A DNA stretch of 64,000 bases from Leptoclinus maculatus (taxonomy: Eukaryota; Chordata; Actinopteri; Perciformes; Stichaeidae): the NCBI GenBank assembly GCA_032191485.1, contig JAVDOI010000011.1, positions 5,126,298 to 5,190,297 on the forward strand. The letters run 5' to 3'. How positions within the stretch are numbered: the first letter of the stretch is position 1; each line of letters begins with the position of its first letter. Below, one piece after another: positions 12,101 through 23,345 of the stretch. The notes under the pieces were generated by a model. It was not told where the DNA came from, searched no databases, and worked only from the letters and a program-made list of their open reading frames with translations. The translations under genes were made by a program, and so were the position numbers.

Positions 12101-13024
12101 TATTGTCTTCATCCCAAACTTCAGAGCACCAAGAATCTGGTCAAATGGTTCCGCATCTGGAAGGACAAGCACAGGTAATAATCAGATAATCCTTTGTTTT
12201 ACTAGAGTTTTAATTCCTTATCTTACACCCTATCATTGTGTTATGTTGACCGTCTTTGTCGCTGAGGGGTTGAGATGCATTGTCTTAAAGGCTAAGCCCA
12301 AGATGACGAGAGAAAACATTTAAAACTTCACAAGCTGAAGACAAAAGAGTCAATGAGTGTCATTGTTGGACAAATATTCTCATACATATTGTTGTGGCTG
12401 TTCTAGTTAGCTCTAGTCAGCATGCAGTTTGCAAAAATAACCTAATCGTGCAAAAAAATGACTGTGACATCAATCAAAATCAATGCTAATCTTGCTCCAA
12501 GACAACTGGATGCACAAAAAGGCAAATGTATCAACTTAAAAACATACCAATGTTCACAGCTTGTTTCTGCTGCCCCCATGTGGAGTTTATACGATAGGAC
12601 ACATTTAGTACGACACAACACTAAAAGGCTCATAATCGATGTTGGCATCTGATTCTCTCCTATTAGATTTCTATAACTCTTTCTGAGTCGTAGGCCTCGC
12701 CCTGTGGTGACTCTGTGAAGCTTTATTGATTTGTTTTGTTGAAATGTCTCCTCTCATTTGCCCTCCACCACGGAGAGGTGAGAGGTCAGGGTCAGCCACA
12801 GGCAAAAGAAATGTGCAGAGGGAATCTCTGGGTTTGCAGGGTGATTAAACGATGTCCTTCCACTTTTATCCACAAGGCTAACAAATGAAATGCAAGAAAC
12901 TAAAGGAAAACACCTGGTGAAGGAGGCTAATGATGCTGGCAGAAGACAAGGAGTCAATCTTAAGATGAAATCACAAATAAATGAACTCTTCTTTCGTTTC
13001 TTCCTCAGGGTGTATGAAGCCTAA
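6041..13024 (+). CDS. cxcl14: CXC chemokine ligand 14, four exons, complete
   Basis: Secreted chemokine, the orthologue of CXCL14/BRAK. In vertebrates the family is a homeostatic chemokine of epithelia and nervous tissue; its receptor use is still debated. Coding exons are 6041-6104, 7745-7850, 12061-12174 and 13009-13024, 300 nt in all, giving 99 residues, the family's usual length. Residues 1-22 form a hydrophobic signal peptide. The mature chain begins YKCRC, with the CXC motif at C25 and C27 and partner cysteines C51 and C72. The blocks KGPKIRY, GQEYCLHPKLQSTK and RVYEA match CXCL14 as I recall it. All junctions keep frame and obey GT/AG. The start has A at -3 and is the first ATG in the leader. 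The segment corresponding to mammalian VSRYR reads MARFK. Its neighbour fam13b starts about 3 kb downstream on the same strand. Confidence 0.95.
6105..7744 (+). other. cxcl14 intron 1
   Basis: 1.6 kb intron with donor GTAAAC and acceptor CGACAG. I see no exon or recognisable repeat in it. There is a short G-run (from about 6664). Small open frames on both strands lack support. Confidence 0.85.
7745..7850 (+). CDS. cxcl14: cxcl14 coding exon 2 (CXC motif)
   Basis: Encodes residues 22-56 and part of 57, including the YKCRC start of the mature protein, the KGPKIRY block and the third cysteine (C51, HPFCQEK). The donor is GTGAGT. The exon boundary falls where CXC chemokine genes usually split, after the third cysteine. 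Confidence 0.95.
7851..12060 (+). other. cxcl14 intron 2
   Basis: 4.2 kb intron. It contains an old interspersed repeat at about 10345-10640 and a pyrimidine-rich stretch near 10150-10260. A 146-codon minus-strand frame at 7892-8332 and a 90-codon plus-strand frame at 9012-9284 are the longest open frames; neither looks like a protein family I know. Confidence 0.85.
10345..10640 (+). repeat. Teleost interspersed repeat (GTTACAAGTAAAAGTC type)
   Basis: The words GTTACAAGTAAAAGTC, CATTCAAAA, GAAGTAAAAGTGCA, AAAAAGTACAATATTTCC and AAAGTAGCAGAATATGGAA occur in order. I recognise this order from a very common percomorph repeat. A second, differently truncated copy lies at about 16381-16580 in the same orientation. 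No coding capacity is visible. Confidence 0.65.
12061..12174 (+). CDS. cxcl14: cxcl14 coding exon 3
   Basis: Encodes the rest of residue 57 to residue 94 and part of 95. It contains MARFKGQEYCLHPKLQSTK, with the fourth cysteine C72, and the C-terminal helix LVKWFRIWKDKH. Acceptor CCCAAG, donor GTAATA. The reading frame is continuous with exons 2 and 4. Confidence 0.95.
12175..13008 (+). other. cxcl14 intron 3
   Basis: 0.83 kb intron with donor GTAATA and acceptor TTCCTCAG. I see nothing else in it. Confidence 0.85.
13009..13024 (+). CDS. cxcl14: cxcl14 coding exon 4 (last residues and stop)
   Basis: Sixteen coding nucleotides complete R95 and encode VYEA followed by TAA. A very short terminal coding exon is expected for CXCL14, whose mammalian proteins end in VYEE. 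The 3' UTR follows in the same exon. Confidence 0.93.
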
Positions 13025-13586
13025 AACCTCGGCACACGTGGATCAAGTGAGACAAAAAAAGAAAAGACGAAAATACCACCTGGACTGTTGTACAAGATGT
13101 GATCTGCAATCAAACTGTACTTCTTCCCTCTTCTGCCTGAGATCTGTCGAGCATCTTTAGTTCGTATATATATATATAAGCTGGTGGGCTCGTTCTAGTT
13201 ACAGTCACTCACCACTCCAGTCTTTGCAGCTGTAGTTATACGTGTCAAATAGTGGACGAGCGACCACCATCTGTGTTCACGCAGCTGTAGGTTTGTTCAG
13301 TTGTTACTTAAAGGGACTTCTCTTTTGCTTTTAGGCTTCTTTCAAAGTCAAGAATGTGTTTCAGTTGTTGAAATTTTCACTACTCTTTATTCACTATGAC
13401 AGAGAAGATATTTGTACAATGCCAACATTTAGGAGCTGGTCACCCGTGTTCAAGAGGTTGTAGTCAAAATGTAGCCGTGAAGCTCCTCATTGAATCTGAT
13501 TCTCTGTATTTGTAGAGGGGCGGTCAGTGAGCGGTTACATGTAATACAGAAGTTGCTATTGTTCAGTCAGATAGAGGAGCTCTACC

Positions 13587-13708
<122 letters not shown>

Positions 13709-13969
13709 CATACCCATGCTAGTCGTGTGTGTCAAACAAAAACTACTCTGCAGCACCAATTTTGTAAAATATGATCTAATCAATTGGCAGAGTGTAGTTT
13801 CAAAAGATATTAAAGAATACAAATAGTTAATTTGTGCCATCCCTGCATACAGTGGATTTTGACCATTGGAGTTCATTAAATACACTAAGAAAGCAAGACT
13901 GTCTGCAGTTTACATCAACGAAGGACTATCTTTTATTTACTTTCACTGGTTGAAAAGTCTTTTAGTTCC

Positions 13970-13975
13970 AATAAA
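13970..13975 (+). other. Candidate cxcl14 polyadenylation signal
   Basis: A canonical AATAAA about 950 nt after the stop codon. A GT-containing stretch follows, as expected downstream of a cleavage site. Other AATAAA or ATTAAA words nearby make the choice uncertain. Confidence 0.45.
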
Positions 13976-13990
13976 TGTGTAATGAAGCAA

Positions 13991-16380
13991 TATCTCATAC
14001 AAACTGCATACATGACCGCTGTATTGAGCTACTGTATGCTAGCATCCTGAAAGGATAAGGCTGGTGGTATTCTAGTTTTTTGTTAATGTAAACATATATC
14101 CCATGGAAATATTCAAAATCACTCAGTGCCAAGCCCATTCATTCCTATTGGAGACGTACATTAATAAAAACAAGTCAGGAATGAATGCAAAGATTTTTTT
14201 AAAAAGACTAGATAACTTCCTAAAAACACCTGGGCACTGTAGTTTTTAGCAAACGTCACTCAAACAGAAGTAAATGGTATATTTGTTGGGGACTATTTTC
14301 AGCTGCGTATGAATACACACTGGGGGCTCTGCTGAGTGGCAACAGATGGTGACTCTAAATAAACTACAGGGACCATGTTTATGATAAGAAAGAAAAGTGT
14401 CACCAGGTGCAACAGTGAGGCTCATTGATGTGTTTTTTGACAACTTTGGAGATCTACGCTACAGAGAAATCAGCTAAATCAGGCCTTGGATACAGAAAAT
14501 ACTTGTTAGTAGGATGGACTCATTGTTGGTTTTCATTTTTCTTTTTCATGGGATTCATTGACAATAACAGAAATACATTATCATTTAAAATGGGCTATGA
14601 ACTGTGTCATTATTTTATGTGTGATGATACTCTTTTACGATCATATCTCCTCCTGTAGATCTCTTGAACAATAAGTGTCCTATTATTCTGTATGCTGTGG
14701 ACACACTTGGTAATAATGACTGTTGGGTGTTGTTTTGTTGTCACCAAACAGAATTCACATGCAACTATATCTGCATATATACAAAAACACCACGTTTTCT
14801 TTACCTTTTGAAGAATGTGCATTGCTCTTGTTTTATATCTTCTATATCAATATATATTAAACAATCATTTTGTAAATGGACCAGTATAGCCTATATGTTA
14901 GTGAGAATGAATTCACCTTAAGATAGCATCGTGTATATTGTATTACTGCATTATAGTTGTTTTTTGCTATTTAAATCTTGGTTTGGTAACAGATATTTGG
15001 AGGGTGAGTGTTTGGACCGGCCCACCGAACACACCGTTAAACATTCCACTGAGTGTAAAACAATAAACACAGCAATAAAGTGTCTATAGAGCAGCTCATG
15101 TTTGCGTTTGATTGATTGGATTGACGATTTTAATAGAAAACTGACACAAAGCTGTTGCAGATGTGTGAAGAGGAAGGAAGATGGAGCGCTTTCAAGTTGA
15201 AGTGCTGTGAGACGAGCTATCCACCAGGTGGCGGTACATACCAACTGATTTATATCAAGCGAAGAGCAGCCGACAGTAACTGTAATAGATGTTAAGAGTA
15301 AACAACACAGAGATAGTTTAGCTGTCACCTAAATATTTCAGTGATTGGGGTTTGTACACATATTGTGCATACTATACAGAAAAAGATTAATTTACACGGA
15401 CATATTGAGGTAATATAGGGAAAAAAATGTATTCAAATTTCCTGGGGAGCTGTTTATAAAGTCAATGTCAGTAAAACTCAATTTCAAGAATCCTAGAAAT
15501 GATAATTATATTTTATAACAATATCTTTATTTAAAAGACAGCACATTTATCAAATTTTTTTGTCAATGACATGTACACACACATGACCGTGGATTCACAA
15601 ATAATATTAAATGTTATTTATGAATGGAGAAAAATGAAAGTTTATGCCTGTATTTAAAACTTCAGACTAACTTAATCTAGTATATTTGACATAATGTGTA
15701 AAACTGTAACAAATTAAACAAAGTTTTTGCGTAGTGTAAAGACTGTTGAGTACTTTAATAACACATAAACAATGTCTCAGGTTAGTTATTCTGCAGAATA
15801 CCTGACAGATAGATACACAATAGTTACAATATACAGTATAGTACAATATAATGTACAATATTTTCCTCTGTCAGTGATGAAGGTCACATGGTTTTTAATG
15901 CAGAGTATTAATATTTACTACAGAACCAGCGTTTACATTTGGAAGATCTTTTATGACAACATTGATCAGCTTCAGTGTTGTTTAAATCAGAGCTAAAACA
16001 GATACCAGTACTTTATACATTACAGCCACCATAATGTCATACAATTGTTTTTATGGTGCAGAGCTTTTACTCAGATAGGCAGACACTCTTTTATTTGATT
16101 GTTTATTGATTTTTACTTTCTTAACTGAGTGTGAGGTTGAGGAGGAGGGTGGATAAAAGGGGGGGCGGGGTGTAGGGGGGAGGAACAGGATGAGTGTCTG
16201 AACAACCAGCAGCCTCACTCGCTGTTACGTTCTTGTGCATTCAGCTCCAAAATAAACCTACTTCGTCTTCTCTCTACTGCCCTGTTGAAAATCTGTTTCT
16301 TCACCAACGGGCCTACTGGGGGCCCATTTTTATTTTTTAGTGGTGAATTTCACCAAGTGGTCTTATCTTAACCATAATAA
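13991..16380. other. Intergenic region between cxcl14 and fam13b
   Basis: AT-rich. I see no gene; a 125-codon minus-strand frame at 14951-15328 resembles nothing I recognise. A G-rich run lies at 16159-16183. The total gap between the two genes is only about 3 kb. Confidence 0.7.
16159..16183 (+). other. G-quadruplex candidate
   Basis: Runs of seven, four and six G, then two more, lie within 25 nt and are separated by loops of one to four bases. This fits a G4-forming pattern. It lies about 700 nt upstream of the inferred fam13b start site. Confidence 0.55.
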
Positions 16381-16580
16381 TACATCATCATTCATGTGTT
16401 GATTATATTTTGTAATGTACAAAGTCACTAAAGTAATGCTTAAATTAAAAAGTAAAATATCTGCCTCTGATGTGTAGTGGAGAAGAAGTAAAAAAGTAGC
16501 AGAAAATGCAAATACTCATGTAAAGTACTTCAAAATACAGTACTTGAGTAGCCCACATGTACTTAGTTACTCTCTACGTA
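16381..16580 (+). repeat. Second copy of the GTAAAAGT-type interspersed repeat
   Basis: Shares GTGGAGAAGAAGTAAAAAAGT, then AGCAGAAAATG and AAATACTCATGTAAAGTACTT, with the family seen at 10345-10640. It extends further at its 3' end into AGTACTTGAGTA and CTTAGTTACT, the usual end of this percomorph repeat as I recall it. Confidence 0.65.
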
Positions 16581-16689
16581 ATTTGTGACGTAGACTCTGA
16601 GTTGGTTAAACTTCAATGGAGACACAAATAAATCCCACATACATTAAAGAAACATTTTGTCTCTGTCGGTATGCGTTTAGTTAGCTGTC

Positions 16690-16880
16690 CGCTAGGCGGG
16701 GTCAGTATTTGGCAGCTGTCTCCCGCTGTGTTCAGTGTAAGAGAGGCGGGGCCAGTATTTGGCAGGTTCGTCCCTTGAGGGTGTGTGTATGTGTGTGAGA
16801 GTGTGTGTGTGTGTGAGAGAGAGAGACTCGCTAAGCAACGACCTGCAAAAACGGGCATCCGAGCAAAAACAGGAACCACA
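16690..16880 (+). promoter_or_regulatory. fam13b upstream promoter (GC boxes)
   Basis: No TATA box. Two copies of AGGCGGGG-CAGTATTTGGCAG lie at 16694-16715 and 16744-16765, exactly 50 nt apart with one mismatch; each carries a GC box of Sp1/KLF type. A GT/GA simple repeat follows at 16780-16826. CpG is more frequent from here to about 17300 than in the flanks, as expected for a housekeeping-type start region. Confidence 0.55.
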
Positions 16881-17034
16881 TTAATGTCGAGTGTCTTTGC
16901 AATGATCCCGACGATATTTCTGCTCCGTCTGCTTTGATCGCATCGAAGTTACCACCTCTCTCCGGCCCGTCGACTACAGCAACACATCCTGAAATTGATG
17001 CATCTCGCTCCGCTGTCCTGTTTGTGTTGACCTG
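16881..17034 (+). other. fam13b: fam13b exon 1 (5' UTR, start not fixed)
   Basis: A CpG-rich segment ending at a strong donor, CTG|GTAAGG. It is the best candidate for the first non-coding exon of fam13b: same strand, GC-box promoter just upstream, and no competing gene. It contains two small uORFs, ATG at 16884 (17 codons, stop 16935-16937) and ATG at 16998 (10 codons, stop 17028-17030). The 5' end is unknown. The join to the exon at 31048 is inferred. Confidence 0.5.
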
Positions 17035-17520
17035 GTAAGGTTAGCTTCATTAGCTCGCTATGCTAACGTCGCTTCTTCTGGTTCACTCAGCATCTCAGTA
17101 GCTAAAATGCTAAGCTAACTGTGTCTGACGCTTTTGTATTGTCTTGCTTTATTAAGAAGGGATTGCAGGTAGTTTATTAATGCATCTGCCGCAGCTGTGT
17201 CTTCATTTAGGGGCCAATGTTGACGTGCACGGCGGTTGTTAAACCGTTTGTTGCTTCATTTGTGTTCATCGGGAGCTAACGGCTAACGGATAGCATCGGA
17301 GAGGCAGTTCAGTTCCATCACATCTGTGGCTCCAACTCGGAGACGGAAAAAAAAGAAAAACTGGCGTAAATGATTAAATCATTGAGGGTTTACAGGCGCC
17401 ACACACAAAACCGAATTAATGCTACTTGTTTTAATATTTAATACTATACATAAGTTATATTATTCTCGTTTACTGTATATTTGTGTGCTTTCTGCATCAG
17501 GAATGTGAGATGTCACCTGG

Positions 17521-17558
17521 TTCTGAACACGGTTATTTGTACACAACCGTGTTCAGAA
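17521..17558. other. Perfect 14-bp inverted repeat (hairpin)
   Basis: TTCTGAACACGGTT at 17521-17534 is exactly complementary to AACCGTGTTCAGAA at 17545-17558, leaving a 10-nt loop. It lies about 490 nt into fam13b intron 1. Confidence 0.9.
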
Positions 17559-19089
17559 AACATAACGGTTACAATCCTCTTGTTTTTGGGTCCCTGAAGT
17601 TTGTTTTATTGGTAAACTGTAGCCGTTAGTTTCGTTTTCTCTTCTAGGCAGTTTCTGGAAAGCTTCATCATTTTACACAGCTCGGTCATATGAAACACTT
17701 CTGCGCAGGAATGTTCTGTTGTTTGGTGGCACAGCGCGTGCCAATAATCTATTTCGTCTGGTGAATAGATTTGTTGGTGTAATAACGTCGTTTGTGGGAT
17801 CTGACTTTTTAATTTCTGGGCTCTCTGAAAATCCTTTTGCACAATCGTATCCCCGGCCATTGCCCTGCATTAGGACGGATTTGGTATCTCCTATGGTGGA
17901 CTATAGGCATGAGCATGTATTTAAGGTACTGGGTGCACACTTACATTATTGTGCATGCTCACATACATGCACACATACTGTATATTCAGGTAATATAGAT
18001 TAAACATAAATAAGTGCAGGGAAGTATTATATGAAGTTGATTTTTTATATTTGTGAGGGTTTGCTGATGTTGATTGTCCTATGTGATAGTACATTTATAT
18101 TTTTTGGCGACAAAACAAGCTCTAAAAAAGACATTGACTTGGTCTTAAGGAAATGAATACATTAAATTTCACTATTTATTAACATGTTGTCGACTAAACG
18201 ATTAATCTTTTAATCTGGACAAACATAATGATGATGATTGCAGTTTTCCTCATAACCGTATCTGTATTTATATGGCATGTGGTAAACTGATTGAAACACA
18301 GAATCATTTGAAGTTGTATGAAGGGGTAGGGAAAAAACGAAAAACAAAGCCGTCATTGTAAACGAGAGTTTAACTAAAAGCAAGCGTGGGAAAACGACAA
18401 TTAAGACTGACGTTGAGGAAGTTATTAATGTTCTATAAATAGCTACCCTGGTAGGATTTTAGTGCTGCAGCAGCTTGTGATGCACTTTGCTTATGAGATA
18501 ATGCATCTATGTGACGCTTTAACAATATGCTTATGTAGTGTATGTATACTCAGGGGTGGAACACTTTATATACTTATTAACAGCCCAAACAACTTGAATT
18601 TAACCTGCAGCTCTGTACAGGAATACACTCGATCAATGGTCTTATCTGAGACTTATCTTATCTAACCTGTTAGAAAAACACCAGCTTATTGTGTAAGAGA
18701 CAGCAGATATGTCTAAAGACTGGAGTAAAGGTCAACTTTTGCAGTGATGCTGATGTTGGAAAATATGTGAGCAGAAGTGTTGTTGAGTCAGCTGCTGTAA
18801 TAAACGCTGGATTGATGATGTAATACTCTCTAAACTACCTTCATGGAGGTTATAATGTTCAGTTTTTGTTGGTGAAGAGGTGTTGATTCTACTTTATGGT
18901 CATTTTTGTGAGGTTATGGTTTGTGGTGCAGTTGAATTGCGCGACTCTGAGATGTATTTTTTTTATGTTTTGTCCTCTCAGTTAGATATTTGAATCCTGT
19001 ACATCTCAACAGCACCACTAACATGAAGTTCATAAAGGTAGAGTTTACTGCAGGGCTGTGGTATTAAACTGCATTAGTTTTGGTTGCTG

Positions 19090-19440
19090 TAGGGCTGCAA
19101 ATATATATTTGTTTTATCATTGATTAATGTGACAGTAATTGGGGGCGTATCGATAGCTGAATGGCTTTGGCACAAACCACATAACGCCCCAGGTCCTTTA
19201 AAATATCAGAAAAATTCAGTAAGAACTTCATTCTCAAGTTGTTAGTTTTGTGTGAAACTAAACATCAACCTCTAACGATGTTCAGTTCACTGTCGTATAA
19301 CAAAGAAAAGCACAAAGTCCTCACATTTGAGAAGTAACTGTTTTGCATTTTTTGCTGGAAGAATTAATGAAAAGGCTAACTGATTGTGAATTTAGATGAA
19401 CTTATTGACTGACTAATCATTTAAGCTTTAGCTAGGTGTT
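19090..19440 (+). repeat. Dispersed repeat, copy 1 (GGGCTGCAA type)
   Basis: Starts with GTAGGGCTGCAAATA. It carries diverged words that also occur at 22990-23345, such as TTCAGTTCACTGTC, AACAAAGAAAAGCA, CACATTTGAGAAG and GCATTTTTTGCTGGAAGAATT. From memory this is a very abundant fish element whose consensus begins GGGCTGCAACTAA and ends in a run of ATTAATCGAT-like words. No protein-coding capacity. Confidence 0.6.
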
Positions 19441-19657
19441 TAAAACTGGCAGCTCTCTCTCTCTCTGTGTGTGTGTGTAGGAATTGCTATGATTAGCATT
19501 TATTCTTATTCAGTGTACCACAGCTGAACCTTTAGCCTTTTATGTGACGGACCTCACGTATGCACATACCAGCGGTGTCAAAACGCTCCAACCTCCTGCC
19601 GTGTGAGATAAGACTGTGTACGTAAGACGACCCATAGTTTTTATATGGAAGGAAAAC

Positions 19658-19681
19658 ACACACACACACACACACACACAG
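19658..19681. repeat. CA microsatellite
   Basis: About 24 nt of uninterrupted CA in fam13b intron 1. Confidence 0.85.
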
Positions 19682-22600
19682 AGCTGCCTGCAGTGTGGGA
19701 TTTTGGTTGCCAGGTCAGTGAGTGGTTGTTACAGACTCCGTGGACAGGGGCCAAGCTAAACCAAATGTGATCCAAATCCCTCTTTAAAGCTTTACCCGCA
19801 CTGCCAGCAATTCACCAGATTTAATCTGTCTGCATGTTTTCACACCTGCATGAAAATTAGGTTTCATAATGTCACTTTCTATTGTTTACAATATAATTTA
19901 GCTTTCATGACTCGGCATTTAACTCTTGCTCTTTGGCAGAATAAGACACAATGATAGGATGACAAGTGATTTTAAGGGGGAACCAAAGCAGTGACATTAG
20001 ATAGAAATACAATGATAAAGGAGATATCTCATTACCGAGCAAGAAGCCTTGGAGCATGTGTGTATATTAAGGCAAAAATGTTCCCCGCAGTGTGGCATTG
20101 ACCCGGCCCAAAGATTGTGTAAATGGAGTGAGTCCATTAGGCAGCTGGAATAACAAAGGCTTCTACAGTAAGACACATCTTTTATTCAGGTGTTGTTATC
20201 TTTTTACCCACGAATATCAGCCCCCACAAGAGCATTTCACTGTCGGATCCCAGACTGTGACTAAGATGCATGTTCATTTTAAAAGAGTTTGATGAATGGT
20301 TACAGTAGTGCTGGACCATAAACTGAGAAAACAGACATCTGGAATTCTTCCTTGGTTTAACAAATAGAAAAAAAAACAATCTACACCCATCATGTTATCT
20401 ATTCAGGATTTATCATGATGACATGTTTTCTACTATTTTCTGAAATTGTACGAAACCCAACAAATCAGTTAAAACAATTGGCACATTCATCAATAATGAA
20501 AAGTTGAGTAATATTTGCTGTTGTGAAGTCAGATGAGGGTGTGAGATATTTAGAGATATGTCAGCTGGTAAAGATGTAACTATTATCCCTTTATTATATC
20601 TGGTTGTATCGGGTCTTTGCAGGCGATCACTGAGCGGGACTGCTTTTGGGAAATGTTGGCTTTACAGGATTTAGCATCAAATTAAGGAGATTCCTCGATT
20701 TGTCAGGTATTAACTTCATTTGATTACCCACAACAGACATCACCATCTGCTTATTTTATCCATAAATTGTTTTTTAACTAATCCAATCTCCTCTCTGCCA
20801 GAAGGACGTCAAAAGTAAATGACGGGGGATTTGGTGAGACGAGCTCTAAATGTTGCTGTGGCGCATACTCTTTATAGTTCTTATAATTTGTCGTATAGTT
20901 GTCATTTTTTTGGGGCGATATACCGTACCAAACAAAGACTTGAGAAGCAGAAGGCCTCAGCTCGAGGCAGATGGAGAAAGCTGAGCGGCTGGTTGGGTTG
21001 AAGTAATCTGGTTTAAGGGCAGCGCTCGAACTGTACAGCATCTGCTGATTGTGTCGAGCAAAAAGAGAGATTTGGTTCGTGATGAAAGTCACATGACTGG
21101 AAATACAGCAGGACAAACCGTCATAGTCTTTTATCTGCAAAGCCGCCATTTCCTACCCTGGTTGTTGGACTTTTGCATTAGATTAAGTCTGTGGTGGTTT
21201 TCCCTTTAAAGATATCTTAAAACTAAAGTGTGATTGAAAGTTTCCAACACCAAAATATCTCATGTTGGTCTGTATGTATGTATTACATGACAAATCTCCT
21301 GCTCATTGTCCTTGTTTTGAATGAACACAAGCACCACCTCCCTTCATTGGCCTAGAGGCTTATAATCTCAGTCATACAAATCAGGTACACTTATATTAAA
21401 CAAACAAAAAACATATAACCCGTTCCTTCCTATATTGCTGTGTGAGACAATCTGCTTGGTCACCGTTTGTCAGCTCTTCTGTCTGCTCATTTGTCAGCGT
21501 ACGCTCACAGCTGGTGTTTTGATCTATTGTTTACACAGAGGCACAGATGGAAATGACAAGACTCGTACTGTCCCGTGTGAGCTATTTGTTCTGTTTTAAT
21601 TGAGTCTCATTCAGTCCTTAGTATAATACAGCAAAGACAGTTTATTCAACGATATCTAACAACCGGCTCCGGGTTTCCTCATTGTTCCGCCGTAGTCTCA
21701 CTTCCTCATTGCACCGTCACTGCTTTCATAGAGCTGTCGGGCGTGTAGTACAGCGTGTAAACACAACAGATGGAGAAGGATGGTTGTTTTTAAATGCAGA
21801 AAAAGGCTGAAGCGTACTGGTATTTCAGTGAGCAGTGGTCTGGAAAGGAGAGAGAGAGAGAGAGGTGATAAAGCTCAATGCTAAATCAATAAAGCTCAAT
21901 GTCATTTTCTCCGTGACTGTGGCTCAGCTCTGCTAAGGCTGTGACGGTTCTGAGTTGTGAATCACACAGTGAAGGAGAAATAGAGACAGATTAACCATCA
22001 TAGTCAAACCTCAAAGTATCAGGACCCCTGTTTTGTGAATCTAATCAAATCCTCAGCTGGCAGTTATGTTACATCCATACATAAGAATAAACGGATTGTA
22101 TTGACCATTGGTGATTACCAAATGTATCTGTGTAATCTGTGCAAAAAGTTGATCTGCTACAGAACAATGCACTGGTATCTTTTTTTATATGATTATAATA
22201 ATACTTTTATGCAAGGATTGGGGGATTTGATGATATGAGATTTTGCAATACTGTTAATACTGCGGCAGCTTTTCCGATTAACATCTCGGCAATGTTGCAG
22301 TTCTGTTGCAACACAAGGGTGGAACAAAACGTTCCTGAATGTAGCTGCTATGAATAGTATTTAATGCCCATGCTCAATCTGTTTAAATATGTCTTTAACT
22401 TAAAAAAGATTCAAGAGAGACACTCGTGATAGCAGAGCTCCACTGAACGTATATAATGCATACTTAATGCTTATATCTTAGAAGTTGTATTGTGCTGGTA
22501 ATGAAGTGGCCATCACACAAAGACAACTTCATGCAACTGTCCTGAACAAATTGCTCCACTCCCACAGCTTCCAACACAGAGCTGCACTTGTTCCCACTGT

Positions 22601-22744
22601 ATGCGTTGAAGTTTGCAGTGTCACGGCCCCTCAGGCCACCGAATAATGGATCTTATTCTACTGCTTCCCCTTCAGAGCACTTGTAGGGCACGTCAGGATT
22701 TCTATGAAACGTAGTGACACGAAACTGTGATAACCTGGAGAGTA

Positions 22745-22905
22745 GTGTAAAGCGGTCCTGAGACTAATAGATCACCGGATCAGAAATCAGAGAAACCTCC
22801 TCCTCCTTCAGCAAATGCTCTTAAGCAAGGCACCTAACAGTGGAGGTGCTCAGTGGCAATTAACCGCTCGCTGCAGAAGACTGTTGTTACACTGGGGTGA
22901 AACCA
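22745..22905 (+). repeat. Diverged SINE-like relic
   Basis: Contains TCCTTCAGCAAATGCTCTTA followed by AGCAAGGCACCTAACAG. This resembles the CCTTGGGCAAGACACTTAA segment of the element at 56213-56395. The remainder is too diverged to delimit. Confidence 0.4.
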
Positions 22906-22989
22906 CACAGTGTGCAGAGGAAGTGGGGTGTTGCTGATAAGAGCGTAGGCAGTACAGGTTAAAAAATATACGGACTCGTATGCAAACAA

Positions 22990-23345
22990 ATTGGGCATAA
23001 CTAATCAAATTATCAACGAGTCTGCAGATTGTTTTCTTGATAAATTGGTTCATGTTTGGTCTATAAGACGTCAGAAAACACTGAAAAATGTTTTACAACC
23101 AGTCCGTTTAAATCTTCAGATAGCTGCTGTTGTTTGAACACCTGTCCAGAAGCCAAACATGTTCAATTTACTGTCACAGAAAACAAAGAGAAGCAGCAAA
23201 TCTTCACCTTTTGAGAGCCAGGAAACGGAAAACAATTGACATTTTTGCATGAAAAAATGCCTTCAATAATTATTGATTTATCATTTTTTAAATGATGATT
23301 TTTTTTGTATTAATCAACAGAAAAAAATTGTTCAGCTCTACATCC
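22990..23345 (+). repeat. Dispersed repeat, copy 2
   Basis: Matches copy 1 through CATGTTCAATTTACTGTCAC, AAACAAAGAGAAGCAGCAAAT, TTTGAGAGCCAGGAA and GCATGAAAAAATGCCTT. It ends in ATTAATCAACAG and TTCAGCTCTAC, the usual end of the family as I recall it. Same orientation as copy 1. Confidence 0.65.
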
